Assembly (NCBI GenBank): GCA_030066855.1 | Contig: JASJAU010000043.1 | Span: 1 to 45,441 of the forward strand | Direction of reading: 5' to 3' | Length of the DNA stretch: 45,441 nucleotides | DNA from: Paracoccaceae bacterium | GTDB taxonomy: Bacteria; Pseudomonadota; Alphaproteobacteria; Rhodobacterales; Rhodobacteraceae | Shown: piece by piece, positions 6,168-14,464 of the stretch | Position numbering within the stretch: position 1 is the stretch's first letter | Layout of the letters: each line of letters begins with the position of its first letter | Notes under the pieces: model-generated | Database searches by the model: none | What the model was told of the DNA's origin: nothing | The model's input: the letters and a program-made list of their open reading frames with translations, nothing else | Made by a program: the position numbers and the translations under genes

Positions 6168-7319
6168 ATGGTTACACGACGCGCATTTAACGCTGGGTTG
6201 GGGGCGGGACTTGCGGGGGCGGCCTTGCCGAGGGTGGCGGGCGCCCAGAGCTATCGGGGCCCGAACGTCGTTTTGATCCGCTTTGGCGGCGGCGTCAGGC
6301 GGTATGAGACCATCGATGAGTCGGGAACCTATGCGCCTTTCACCCGCAAGGTGCTGGCCGAGCGCGGGGTGCTGATCCCCAACCTGATGGTCGACCAGTT
6401 GAACGGCGGGAACACGTCGCATGCCGAGGGCACGCTGAACCTGCTGACGGGCCGCTACAACGCCTACCGGGACGCGGGGTCGGAGTTTCTTCAGGACCGG
6501 CTGGAACCGACCGAGCCGACGCTCTTCGAGTATCTTCGACGGACCTACGACATCCCCTCGCATCAGGCGCTTTTGATCAATGGCGAGGACCGTCCGCAGG
6601 AAGAGTTCTTCACCTACGGCATTCACGGCCACTACGGAATCGACTTCCGGTCCGAGATGCTGAGCCTGCACCGCTTCAAGCTCTACAAGTTCGCCCGCAT
6701 TCTCGAGGAAGGCGGGCTGACGGCGGAGCAGGAGCAGTTGGCGCGGAATGCATACGACGAGTTGTTGGCCGTCGATGCGCGGGAGTTCGCACCAGAGCAG
6801 TCGCCGGAGATCCAGGCGATGTGGGAGCGGTGGCGGGCGTATTACGGGGATGACGGGTTCAAGAACCCGCGCGGCGACCGACTTCTCACCGAGCTGGCGC
6901 TTTGGGCGCTCCGCGATCTCCGGCCCCGGCTCATGATGATAAATTATCAAGATCCGGATTACGTACATTGGGGCAACGCCTCACATTACACCCGCGCGAT
7001 CGCGATCATCGACGAAGGGATTCGGCGGGTCGTGGAGGCGGTTGAGGCCGACGAGGAATACAGCAACAACACGATCTTCGTCATCACGCCCGATTGCGGG
7101 CGCGACGCCAATCCGCTGATGTCAGTGCCGTTCCAGCATCACTTCAACAGCCGGGCGAGCCATGAGGTCTGGGCGCTCATCTTCGGCGCCGGGGTCGCGA
7201 AGGGCCGGGTGCTGGACCGCCGGGTCGATCAGACGGCGGTCGCCGCGACGCTGGCCGAGGTCATGGGAGTTCGGGCGGAGCGGGCCGAGGGTGACGTGTT
7301 GTCCGGGCTCTTCATATGA
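6168..7319 (+). CDS. Tat-exported alkaline-phosphatase-superfamily protein
   Basis: The ATG at 6168 has a GGAGGT ribosome site 4 bp upstream and gives 383 residues. A twin-arginine-like leader (TRRAFNAGLGAGLAGAAL, residues 3-20) ends at AGA-Q, so the protein is probably periplasmic. The body looks like the alkaline-phosphatase/sulfatase fold. GGNTSHAEGTLNLLTG (80-95) could supply the nucleophile, and NYQDPDYVHWGN (259-270) holds Asp262 and His267. TPDCGRDANPL has Asp309, and RASHEVWALIFGAG has His332, all in the order of the family metal ligands. The first ligand is odd: where an Asp is expected after the VVLI strand there is RFGGGVRRYET. The reaction is unknown; phosphatase, sulfatase and non-catalytic roles are all open. 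It is coupled by ATGA to the next gene. Confidence 0.68.
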   Translation: MVTRRAFNAGLGAGLAGAALPRVAGAQSYRGPNVVLIRFGGGVRRYETIDESGTYAPFTRKVLAERGVLIPNLMVDQLNGGNTSHAEGTLNLLTGRYNAYRDAGSEFLQDRLEPTEPTLFEYLRRTYDIPSHQALLINGEDRPQEEFFTYGIHGHYGIDFRSEMLSLHRFKLYKFARILEEGGLTAEQEQLARNAYDELLAVDAREFAPEQSPEIQAMWERWRAYYGDDGFKNPRGDRLLTELALWALRDLRPRLMMINYQDPDYVHWGNASHYTRAIAIIDEGIRRVVEAVEADEEYSNNTIFVITPDCGRDANPLMSVPFQHHFNSRASHEVWALIFGAGVAKGRVLDRRVDQTAVAATLAEVMGVRAERAEGDVLSGLFI

Positions 7320-8302
7320 GCGTCACGGCGGACCTCCCGGCTCGCTCTGGGCTGATCATGCGGTCGCTCGGGGCGCTCAAGTCACTGGTGTTCGGCACGG
7401 TCCTGGCGACGACTCCGGTCACGGCGGTCCTCGTTCTTGGCTGGCTCATGCGGCGGATGCGGTTTGTGGCGTTGACCCGATCAGGTATTCACGCGGACAG
7501 GCCCGGCTGGATCATAGGCGCGCCCGGCTCCGGCTGGCTGGCCCGGCCCTTGGGCGGGCTGGCGGCGAATACTCGGACCGGACTGAGCGCGACGTTCAGC
7601 CTTTTGCTCGCGACGCTTCCGTTCACGGCGATCTGGGGCCTGTCCTGGTGGGCCGGGTGGGAGAACTCCTTCGGAAAGGGCTATGAGCAGGCCTTTGTCG
7701 GCCCGGCGCTGGGCTTGGGCGGCGTCGCGATCTTTTGTTTCCTGATGATCTGGATGCCGATGGCTCTGGCCCATCAGGCGGTAGAAGACAGGGCGCTGGC
7801 GCTCTTTGAGTGGCGGAAGGTGCGCAGCGCGGTGCGGCACACTGGCTGGGGATACGTGCTCCTCGCGGTCGCCACGGTTGTTCTCGCGCTGCCGGTTTTC
7901 GCGGGGCGCGGGCTGATCACCTTCGCGAGCGAAATCATCCCTGGCTTCGACGACATGACGCCGGAGCGGGTCGAAAACCTCAAAGGCGGGGTTCTCCTAG
8001 TGAAGGCGGGCTACGTCTTCGTCGCGCTTCTGATCCTTCGGGGATGGGCGGCGCGGGCCTATGCGGCCGCCGTCGCGCGGGCGGTCCATCGAAGCGACGC
8101 GGCGGTTTGGGCCGGGTCACCCTTGGCCGGCGCGCTGCCCCGCGGACGGCGCGGCTGGGCGTTGACCCATTGGATGCGCGCCGTCCTCTTGGCGGTGATC
8201 TGGTTCGGTCTGGCCGCGCAGATCTATGTGGGTCAGTTCCTGAACCATGACTGGCACGTCTGGCTGACCCACCCGTTCCTGTTCCTGCCCTGGGCGATCT
8301 AG
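7316..8302 (+). CDS. Multi-spanning inner-membrane protein, unknown function
   Basis: The 328-residue protein has about six hydrophobic segments, near residues 22-45, 91-112, 128-150, 177-198, 228-243 and 285-300. Short charged loops separate them, including a conserved-looking EWRKVRSAVRHTGWGY. I do not recognise the family. The ATG overlaps the stop of the Tat-exported phosphatase-fold gene by 4 bp, so the two are translated together and may work together at the membrane. No transport, enzyme or signalling motif is visible. The 3' end overlaps the convergent esterase gene by 4 bp, leaving no room for a separate terminator. Confidence 0.75.
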   Translation: MSVTADLPARSGLIMRSLGALKSLVFGTVLATTPVTAVLVLGWLMRRMRFVALTRSGIHADRPGWIIGAPGSGWLARPLGGLAANTRTGLSATFSLLLATLPFTAIWGLSWWAGWENSFGKGYEQAFVGPALGLGGVAIFCFLMIWMPMALAHQAVEDRALALFEWRKVRSAVRHTGWGYVLLAVATVVLALPVFAGRGLITFASEIIPGFDDMTPERVENLKGGVLLVKAGYVFVALLILRGWAARAYAAAVARAVHRSDAAVWAGSPLAGALPRGRRGWALTHWMRAVLLAVIWFGLAAQIYVGQFLNHDWHVWLTHPFLFLPWAI

Positions 8303-8904
8303 GCCGGGACGGCCCCCAAAAACCCCTGGATTGCAGTCAGCTCGTCCTGCCGGATTTCATGGCCGCCCTCGTGCCAGTGGGTCGTCAGTTCGACACCCTG
8401 CGCCTTGAGGTATCCCTCGAAGGCTTCTGTTAGCGGTGCGGGACACATCTGGTCGAAGCGGCCCGCCGTCACCAGAGCCTTGCGGCCGGCGAGGGCCGGC
8501 TGCGGATCGGGCGTAAACGGAATGAGCGGATGCATCAGGATCAGCTCGTCCACAATCTCTGGATGGCGGAGCGCGACGGCGATGAGAATGTTCGCGCCGT
8601 TCGAGTAGCCGAGCCCGATCACGCGGGTCGCGCCGGCCTTCGCCTTTTCATCGGCAAGAAAGGCGGCCATGGCGTCGGCCCGCGCCCAGAGATCGTCCAT
8701 GTCGTAGACGCCCTCGCCGGTGCGGCGGAAGTAGCGGTTCATGCCCATCTCGGGGACGTTTCCGCGCGGCGAGACCACTCTCGCGCCGGGGATCAGCTGG
8801 GAGGCGAGGCCGTGGAACTGACGCTCGTCGCCGCCGGTGCCGTGAAAAGTGAAGACGAGGGGGGCGCCTTGGGCGCCCGCCGTTCTGGCGGTGATATAGC
8901 TCAT
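8299..8904 (-). CDS. Phospholipase/carboxylesterase-family alpha/beta hydrolase
   Basis: The 201-residue alpha/beta hydrolase resembles the carboxylesterase 2/MhqD group. FTFHGTGGDERQF (18-30) forms the oxyanion region. The nucleophile is Ser101 in GLGYSNGANIL, the acid is Asp151 in TAGRFDQMCP, and the His is His182 in HWHEGGHEI, giving a complete triad at expected spacing. No signal peptide. It overlaps the upstream ring-cleaving dioxygenase gene by 4 bp. The same pairing of a VOC dioxygenase with this hydrolase is known from the methylhydroquinone-resistance genes mhqA/mhqD of Bacillus, which suggests handling of quinones or their ring-fission products. That role is inference. Confidence 0.84.
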   Translation of the reverse strand: MSYITARTAGAQGAPLVFTFHGTGGDERQFHGLASQLIPGARVVSPRGNVPEMGMNRYFRRTGEGVYDMDDLWARADAMAAFLADEKAKAGATRVIGLGYSNGANILIAVALRHPEIVDELILMHPLIPFTPDPQPALAGRKALVTAGRFDQMCPAPLTEAFEGYLKAQGVELTTHWHEGGHEIRQDELTAIQGFLGAVPA

Positions 8905-9827
8905 GCGATCGGCTCCAGATGGCGCTCGAGCCGCTCGCGCAGATGGGCGTGCTGGCTTGGCAGTTTCAACGCTTCGCCCAGATGCGCTGTGTCCTCATCG
9001 ACGTCAAAGCCGGGTTCGTTGGTGGCGATCTCGAACAACACGCCGCCGGGGGTCCGGAAGTAGATGGCCCAGAAGTAGTCCCGGTCGATTACGGGGGTCA
9101 CCTGATAGCCGGTGTCGAGAAGCGCCTCGCGCACCTCCAGTTGCCGGGCGCGGTTCTCGACCGCGAAGGCGATGTGGTGGACCGAGCCCGCCCCCTGACC
9201 GGCATAACCGGCGCCGGGGAGCGTTTCGATGTCGATCACGTTGGCCTCATTTCCGTCGGGGACGGCGAAGCGGATTACGTTATCCTGCCGGTCGACCTCC
9301 TCATAGCCCATGAACCTGAGAAGCTCGGCGGAGGCGCCCTCGTCTCTCAGGCGCATATCGGCGGAGTGGAAGCCGCGGATGGCCATGTCCTCATCCACGC
9401 CGTTGCCGGTCCAGGGCGCGCGGTTGTCGTTGGCCTCGACCAGAGCGAAGGCGTCGCCGTCAGGGCCGGTGAAGGTCAGGCGGTTCTCGCCGAAACGCGT
9501 GTCCTGGCCGAGGTCTGTGACGCCCTTTTCGGTCAGCCGGTCGGCCCAGGCCTTGAGCGATCCCTCTGGCACGGCGAAGGAGGTCGTACCGACCTCGCCC
9601 GCTCCCCGGCGGCCACGAGCCGCGTGGGGGAAGGGGAAATACGTCATGACGGTGCCGGGCGCGCCTTTCTCGTCACCGTAGTAGAGGTGGTAGACGTCAG
9701 GCGCGTCGAAGTTCACCGTCTTCTTGACCCGGCGCAGGCCGAGCGCGTCAGTGAAGAAAGCGTTATTCTTGGAGGCGGAGGAGGCCAGTGAGGTGACGTG
9801 GTGCAGGCCTTTGATCTGGTTGATCAT
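8901..9827 (-). CDS. VOC-family ring-cleaving dioxygenase (MhqA/LinE-like)
   Basis: The start is the ATG at 9827, which has AAGGA upstream; the frame is open further but that part is not family-like. The 308-residue protein has two vicinal-oxygen-chelate modules. Metal ligands are expected at IKGLHHVTSLAS (His9/His10), at GSVHHIAFAVEN and at the Glu of GVLFEIATNEPGF. Relatives cleave hydroquinones or chlorohydroquinones, and annotation pipelines often call them ring-cleaving dioxygenases. It is cotranscribed with the downstream esterase. The glutathionyl-hydroquinone reductase at 16.3 kb is a thematic, not physical, neighbour. The exact substrate is unknown. Confidence 0.86.
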   Translation of the reverse strand: MINQIKGLHHVTSLASSASKNNAFFTDALGLRRVKKTVNFDAPDVYHLYYGDEKGAPGTVMTYFPFPHAARGRRGAGEVGTTSFAVPEGSLKAWADRLTEKGVTDLGQDTRFGENRLTFTGPDGDAFALVEANDNRAPWTGNGVDEDMAIRGFHSADMRLRDEGASAELLRFMGYEEVDRQDNVIRFAVPDGNEANVIDIETLPGAGYAGQGAGSVHHIAFAVENRARQLEVREALLDTGYQVTPVIDRDYFWAIYFRTPGGVLFEIATNEPGFDVDEDTAHLGEALKLPSQHAHLRERLERHLEPIA

Positions 9828-10222
9828 GGGAATGTCCTTTCGCGTTGCGTTAAGGCGAAAGTAATGTTCGAAAGTTTGGTAACAACTTGCGATTTCGCGC
9901 ATTATTAGCGCTTTTTCGCACATGATTTTTTCGAGTTAGCCGCGCTTGCGCTGCGGAAAACCATCTGAATGCTGCGGTGCGGCATAATACCGCGACTGCG
10001 CATGCAGTTGGCTCAGGGCAAACAGAGAGAGAATAAAAATCGTTCAATAACAGATACTTGAATTTTCGTTTCGCCAAGTCGTAGCTCAGAAAGGCAGCTC
10101 ATCGCGCCGCCGCCGCGCAAGGATCCGCGCGCATTCGTATACCGGGACGCTTCGTCACATTTGCGTGAATACAACCGGAAGGTAGGCGGGGCAGGCGCGA
10201 AATTGATGAAGGTTGTTCAACG
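9828..10222. other. 395-bp AT-richer divergent intergenic region
   Basis: This gap between the divergent dioxygenase and duplicated-domain genes is clearly richer in A/T than its surroundings, mainly at 9840-10075. A minus-strand open frame of 75 codons (9850-10077) crosses it but has an unconvincing composition. The leader of the dioxygenase gene holds TTGTTA and TACTTT separated by 16 bp, a weak promoter candidate. No repeat, RNA gene or well-formed operator was recognised. The length allows long 5' leaders or a small RNA. Confidence 0.4.
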
Positions 10223-11071
10223 ATGTCCGTAACACTTGCGCCGAACGCTCCGCCAACGCACAGCGCCGAAGAAATAGATCAGCGAATCCAGTTTCTAGAA
10301 GACGACAAGATCATGGAGATTGATCTGTCAGACTTCACTTTGGAGAACTCGGCGGATGTGAATGTTCTTTACGACCGGCTCGAGGCGCGGATCGCGGAGA
10401 CTGGCGAGGAGCTCTGGTTTTTCCTGATCAACTACCGGGGCACCAAGATCGATCCAGCGGCATGGTTCGCGCATTCCCGCCGTGGCAAGGATCTGAACCT
10501 CGCCCATTCGATGGGAACCGTGCGCTATGACGCCAGCGAGGACACGCGGCGCCAGATCGAGCGGAGCGCGGGCACCGACAACTTCGACCCGAACCTCTTT
10601 GCCGATCGCGACGAGGCGGTCGAACGGTTGAAATCGATGCCGTCGAAGCGGCGAGCCAAGATTGTCCATGTCCCGAACTACAGCGTGGAAGAGTTCAAGA
10701 ACCGGATCACCTTCCTTCTGGAAGACCAGATCGTCGATATCGACCTCTCGAACATCACGCTCGCGCATTCCCGCGACGTGAACGACTGCTACGACGGTGT
10801 CGAAGCGGCTTTGGAGGCGCAGGGCGGAAAGTGGTATTTCCTTGTCAACTACGAGAACACCAAAATCTTCTCAGAGGCCTGGGTACAATACGCGGCGCGC
10901 GGCAAGGCCGCGAACGAGACCTACTCGCTCGGCTCCGTTCGTTACGCGCCGGGGTCGGAGACAGAGACCGATATCCGGCTTCGCGCCGAATCTGGCGGTT
11001 TCCGGCCCAACATCCGCAACACGCGAGAAGAGGCGCTGGAGCGGATCGCGGAGATGAAGCGGGGCGAGTAG
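10223..11071 (+). CDS. Protein of two tandem copies of an uncharacterised domain
   Basis: The 282-residue soluble protein consists of two homologous halves, residues about 17-140 and 156-280, offset by 139-140 positions. By hand alignment about 50 of 118 positions are identical. Shared landmarks are IDLS(D/N), SxDVN, W(F/Y)FL(I/V)NY, TKI, RGK, G(T/S)VRY and F-x-PN followed by R(D/E)EA(V/L)ER(L/I). The alternating strand and helix pattern with IDLSxxTL and DVNxxYD recalls SpoIIAA/STAS-like folds, but the family is not one I can name. There is no signal peptide and no membrane segment. It stands alone, with a long AT-rich upstream region and a convergent aldehyde dehydrogenase gene after it. 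ATG chosen; a weak AAGG lies about 12 bp upstream. Confidence 0.75.
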   Translation: MSVTLAPNAPPTHSAEEIDQRIQFLEDDKIMEIDLSDFTLENSADVNVLYDRLEARIAETGEELWFFLINYRGTKIDPAAWFAHSRRGKDLNLAHSMGTVRYDASEDTRRQIERSAGTDNFDPNLFADRDEAVERLKSMPSKRRAKIVHVPNYSVEEFKNRITFLLEDQIVDIDLSNITLAHSRDVNDCYDGVEAALEAQGGKWYFLVNYENTKIFSEAWVQYAARGKAANETYSLGSVRYAPGSETETDIRLRAESGGFRPNIRNTREEALERIAEMKRGE

Positions 11072-11098
11072 GGAGCCCCGAGCGTTAGGGGCCGTGGA

Positions 11099-12556
11099 TC
11101 ACTCCGCCGCCTGCGCCTCTTCTTCCGGCCAGCCGCCGACGGATTTGATCTCGACGAACTCCTCGATGCCCCAGACGCCGCCCTCCCGGCCATTGCCGCT
11201 GGCGCCGGTGCCGCCGAAGGGCGCACCCTGACCGCGGCTCTTGCCGTTCATCTGAACCATGCCGGAACGGAGCCGCCGCGCGAAATGCGTGAGCTTGGCA
11301 GGGTCGGTTGACTGCACGTAGTTTGTTAGCCCGTATTCCGTGTCGTTGGCGATGGCGAGCGCCTCATTGGCATCGTCGAACGGCATGATCGAGAGAACAG
11401 GACCGAAGATCTCCTCGCGCATGATGGTCATGTCGGTGTTCACATCAGCAAAAACGGTCGGGCGGACGAAGTAGCCTCGGTTCAGGCCTTCGGGCCGGCC
11501 CACGCCGCCCTCGACCAGCCGGGCGCCTTCGTCGATGCCGGACTGGATCAGATTCTGAACCTTTTCGAACTGGGTTTCCGAGACGAGCGGGCCGATGTGA
11601 TTGCCCTTATCTCGCGCGCTGGCCACGGTCGTCTTCCGCGCGGTCTCAGCCGCCTCCTCGACCGCCTGCTCATAGCGCGAGCGCTCGACCAGCATCCGCG
11701 TTGGCGCGTTGCAGGACTGACCAGTGTTTTCGAAGCAATGTTCGGCGCCGCGCCTCACCGCGTTCGCGTCGGCGTCGGCGAAGACGATGTTGGCGCCTTT
11801 TCCGCCGAGTTCGAGCGAAACGCGTTTGAGCGTATCGGCGGCGTTCTTTGAGATTGCGATGCCGGCACGCGTGGAGCCGGTGAACGAGATCATGTCAACA
11901 TCCGGATGACCCGAGAGCTGCGTGCCGACGCCCGCACCGTCGCCGTTGACCAGATTGAAGACGCCGGGCGGCACCCCGGCCTCGTCCAGAATCTCGGCGT
12001 AGAGAAGCGAGGAAAGCGGCGCGATTTCGGATGGCTTCAGGACCATCGTGCAGCCGGCCATGAGCGCGGGGATGGTTTTCAATGCGACCTGATTCATCGG
12101 CCAGTTCCAGGGCGTGATCATGCCAACGACGCCGATCGGGTCCTTGATGATCCGCGTGCCCTTGCGGTCGTTCAGCCGGTGCTCCCATTCGAAATTCTCG
12201 ACGGCTTCGAGGAAACCCTTGATGTGCCACTCGCCGGAGTCGACTTGCTCGGCCAGTGAAAACTCGATTGGCGCGCCCATCTCGAGGCTGATCGCCTCGG
12301 CCATGTCATTCTCGCGCGTCTTGTAGACGTCGAGGATCTTGCGGACGAGGTCGATGCGCTTGGCGACGGGCGTATCGAAGGCCCAACCGTCGAAGGCCGC
12401 ACGGGCGGCGGCGACGGCGGCGTCGGTATCGGCCTGACCGCCGAGGGCGATGACCGCGACTTCCTCTTCGGTCGACGGGTCAATGACCGGGCAGTCGGTG
12501 CCTTCGATCGCGTCGACCCAGGCGCCGTTGATGTAGAATTGGCGATTCTCGATCAT
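11099..12556 (-). CDS. NAD(P)-dependent aldehyde dehydrogenase
   Basis: The ATG at 12556 has a GGAGGAT ribosome site and gives 485 residues, the usual size of the superfamily, which oxidises aldehydes to acids. MITPWNWPMNQVALK (146-160) holds the catalytic Asn151. SFTGSTRAG lies in the cofactor site, SLELGGKG has the general base Glu249, and FENTGQSCNAPTR has the nucleophile Cys282. The Glu of NEEIFGP-like MREEIFGPVLSIMPF is present. The substrate cannot be read from sequence; broad-specificity members are common in this group. It runs towards the duplicated-domain gene. The rpmJ terminator lies just upstream, so it has its own promoter. Confidence 0.9.
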   Translation of the reverse strand: MIENRQFYINGAWVDAIEGTDCPVIDPSTEEEVAVIALGGQADTDAAVAAARAAFDGWAFDTPVAKRIDLVRKILDVYKTRENDMAEAISLEMGAPIEFSLAEQVDSGEWHIKGFLEAVENFEWEHRLNDRKGTRIIKDPIGVVGMITPWNWPMNQVALKTIPALMAGCTMVLKPSEIAPLSSLLYAEILDEAGVPPGVFNLVNGDGAGVGTQLSGHPDVDMISFTGSTRAGIAISKNAADTLKRVSLELGGKGANIVFADADANAVRRGAEHCFENTGQSCNAPTRMLVERSRYEQAVEEAAETARKTTVASARDKGNHIGPLVSETQFEKVQNLIQSGIDEGARLVEGGVGRPEGLNRGYFVRPTVFADVNTDMTIMREEIFGPVLSIMPFDDANEALAIANDTEYGLTNYVQSTDPAKLTHFARRLRSGMVQMNGKSRGQGAPFGGTGASGNGREGGVWGIEEFVEIKSVGGWPEEEAQAAE

Positions 12557-12621
12557 ATGAGATCCTCCCTCTTTCGCGCGGACACTCTCACCAGTCTGGC
12601 GCCCGCGCAAGACGCCGCATT

Positions 12622-12653
12622 GACCAAAAGAAAAGGCCGCCCTAGGGCGGCCC
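12622..12653 (-). terminator. Rho-independent terminator after rpmJ
   Basis: On the minus strand the palindrome GGCCGCCCTAGGGCGGCC (12635-12652) forms a strong stem. It is followed by TTTTCTTTTGG. It lies 24 bp past the rpmJ stop codon and ends the rpmJ transcript before the aldehyde dehydrogenase gene. Confidence 0.85.
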
Positions 12654-12676
12654 GTCATCTTTCAAAGCTGAAGCGT

Positions 12677-12802
12677 TCAGCCCTGACGTGCCTTAAACCG
12701 GCGCTGCGTCTTGTTGATCACGTAGACGCGGCCCTTGCGGCGCACGACGCGGCAGTCGCGGTGCCGGTTCTTCAGCGAGCGGAGCGAGTTGCGAACCTTC
12801 AT
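12677..12802 (-). CDS. rpmJ: 50S ribosomal protein L36 (zinc-free type)
   Basis: This 41-residue ORF reads [20 protein letters not shown] and continues with [21 protein letters not shown]. It is the small basic L36 protein of the large ribosomal subunit. Only one Cys remains, so the four-ligand zinc site of the classical form (C, C, C, H) is absent. It belongs to the C-minus type, like E. coli YkgO, which is the usual form in alphaproteobacteria. AGGAGAAGG precedes the ATG. It lies downstream of tRNA-Val on the same strand, with no clear promoter in the 72-bp gap, and is followed by a strong terminator. Confidence 0.95.
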   Translation of the reverse strand: MKVRNSLRSLKNRHRDCRVVRRKGRVYVINKTQRRFKARQG

Positions 12803-12874
12803 GGCCCTTCTCCTCTGTCGCGGCGCGTGTCGGCGCCAGTTTCCGGTTCTGCCACCCTATCAGGTGACGGTGAA

Positions 12875-12949
<75 letters not shown>

Positions 12950-12985
12950 TCGTCCGCCGTTTCCGGCCCGTTCCAAAGAACAAGA

Positions 12986-13003
12986 CGCGGGGCAGGCCCC
13001 GCG
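12986..13003 (-). other. Strong hairpin in the tRNA-Val leader
   Basis: CGCGGGG-CAGG-CCCCGCG gives a 7-bp GC stem with a 4-base loop. It lies between the candidate promoter and the tRNA 5' end. In the transcript direction it is followed by TCTTGTTCTTTGG. It could aid 5' processing or act as a partial terminator. Confidence 0.4.
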
Positions 13004-13015
13004 CCGGTCGGAGGC

Positions 13016-13044
13016 TCTATAAAGCCAAGTATTCCCCACTTCAA
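13016..13044 (-). promoter_or_regulatory. Sigma-70-type promoter for tRNA-Val/rpmJ
   Basis: Read on the minus strand, TTGAAG (13039-13044) and TATAGA (13016-13021) are separated by exactly 17 bp. Transcription would begin near 13008, about 60 nt before the mature tRNA. Confidence 0.6.
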
Positions 13045-13103
13045 GGGCTTTTGGCGCGGCCCAAAATCGTCCTATACTCCGCTCCAAGGATGGGAGCCGA
13101 ACG

Positions 13104-13958
13104 TTGAAGGCCTTTACGCTGAACATGCCGGACGTGCGGACGACAAGCGTCGTCTTCGCCTCTCCGCACTCGGGCCGGGACTATCCCTGGACCTTCGTGC
13201 GCCGTTCGGTTCTCGACGAGCGCACACTCAGATCGTCCGAAGACGCATTTGTGGATCAGCTGTTCGCCTCAGCGCCGGATCATGGCGCGCCATTGCTCTC
13301 GGCGACGATGCCGCGCGCCTGGCTTGACGTGAACCGCGCGGCCGACGAGCTGGACGGCGCGCTGATCGACGGGGTGCGGAAGGGCACTCATAACCCTCGC
13401 GTGGCGTCTGGTCTTGGCGTGGTGCCGCGGGTGGTGTCGAACGGTCGGTCGATCTATCGCGGCAAGATCTCGCAGCGCGAGGCGGAGGGGCGGATCCGGG
13501 ATGTCTGGCGGCCTTGGCACGACGCGCTCGGGCAGCTCCTGAGCGACAGCCAGGCGCTCTTTGGCGAGGCGATCCTGATTGATTGCCACTCGATGCCGCA
13601 TGAGGCGATCGAAAGCCTGTCGCATCGGCGAGGCGCGAGACCCGAGATTGTGTTGGGCGACCGGTTCGGCGCCGCCGCAGGCTCCGACGTGGTCGACCGG
13701 ATAGAGGCGGCGTTTCAGGACGCGGGCCTTCGGGTCGCGCGTAACGCGCCGTTCGCGGGGGCTTTCGTGACGCAGCACTACGGCCGGCCGTCGCAGGAAC
13801 AGCATGTGATTCAGGTCGAGATAGACCGGGCGCTTTACATGAACGAGGCGCTGATCCGGCCCAACGGGAACTTCAAGTCGTTCCTCGCGCTGATGGAGCG
13901 CGTCGTGGCCGAAGTCGCCGGGATGGGCCGCACTAGCATGCCGCTCGCGGCTGAATGA
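13104..13958 (+). CDS. N-formylglutamate amidohydrolase family protein
   Basis: The 284-residue protein belongs to the N-formylglutamate amidohydrolase (HutG/FGase) family, metal-dependent hydrolases that release formate from N-formyl-glutamate in one histidine-degradation route. VVFASPHSGRDYPW (16-29) holds the family His and Ser/Asp. SSEDAFVDQL, DVNRAADELD and LIDCHSMPHEA supply further ligand and substrate residues, and TQHYGRPSQ lies near the end. The start is TTG at 13104 with GGGAG 7 bp upstream; an ATG at 13125 would remove only seven residues. No other hut genes are nearby, so the amide substrate may differ. Confidence 0.83.
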   Translation: MKAFTLNMPDVRTTSVVFASPHSGRDYPWTFVRRSVLDERTLRSSEDAFVDQLFASAPDHGAPLLSATMPRAWLDVNRAADELDGALIDGVRKGTHNPRVASGLGVVPRVVSNGRSIYRGKISQREAEGRIRDVWRPWHDALGQLLSDSQALFGEAILIDCHSMPHEAIESLSHRRGARPEIVLGDRFGAAAGSDVVDRIEAAFQDAGLRVARNAPFAGAFVTQHYGRPSQEQHVIQVEIDRALYMNEALIRPNGNFKSFLALMERVVAEVAGMGRTSMPLAAE

Positions 13959-14011
13959 CGTCCACGGGATCGTGATTGGCGCGACGGCGCGCGAGGCGTC
14001 ACTGTCGCGAC

Positions 14012-14374
14012 ATGCGCCTCGCTTTGCACTTCTGCTTGATCATTGCCGCAACCGCCGCGACCGCGCAGCGGTCCGGCGACACGATGCTGTCCAACGAGGC
14101 GCTGCAAGACCTTCTCTCTGGGCGCGTGCTTGAGTTCTTTGACGGGTCCAAATCGCGCTACGGCGCCGACGGGCGCTATGGATACACCTACACCGATGAC
14201 GGGCCGGTCTGGACCGGGGACTGGCGGATGGAAGGCGGCAGTCGGATTTGTGTGGAGTTCGACAACGGCTCCGCGCGCTGCGACATGATCGTGATGGACG
14301 GGGAGCGGCCTGTTTTGATCATCGAGGACGGAACACGGTTTCCTATTCGGAACCTGACCGTTGACGAAGAGTGA
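14012..14374 (+). CDS. Small exported protein, unknown function
   Basis: From the ATG at 14012 the product is 120 residues. A signal peptide (MRLALHFCLIIAATAATA-QR) should be cleaved after residue 18, leaving a periplasmic protein of about 100 residues. The mature part contains YGADGRYGYTYTDDGPVWTGDWRMEG, here seen in pieces, and two Cys (RICVEF, ARCDMI) that could form a disulfide. Repeated Tyr/Gly/Trp-rich turns suggest a beta-rich domain, as in small secreted proteins often annotated as hypothetical in this group. The Shine-Dalgarno is weak. It follows the amidohydrolase gene by 53 bp and may share its transcript. Confidence 0.65.
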   Translation: MRLALHFCLIIAATAATAQRSGDTMLSNEALQDLLSGRVLEFFDGSKSRYGADGRYGYTYTDDGPVWTGDWRMEGGSRICVEFDNGSARCDMIVMDGERPVLIIEDGTRFPIRNLTVDEE

Positions 14375-14464
14375 TCTACACGACCGACGGTTGAGCGACT
14401 ATCCTACTTCCCGTGGGGGGGCTGTTTGCCCCAAATGAAGAGTGACTGTGTTTTGGGGGTAGCG

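Noticed and set aside
6168..7319. Annotation of the Tat-exported protein as a definite sulfatase
   Set aside because: The sulfatase C/S-x-P-S-R motif is absent and the first metal Asp is not visible.
9850..10077. 75-codon minus-strand frame in the AT-rich gap
   Set aside because: No ribosome site, no recognisable domain, and a residue pattern rich in Arg/Asn/Phe with scattered Cys that looks like translated non-coding DNA.
10206..10232. Nine-codon frame (MKVVQRCP) overlapping the start of the duplicated-domain gene, a possible leader peptide
   Set aside because: Nothing distinguishes it from chance; no ribosome site and no attenuator-like structure follows it.
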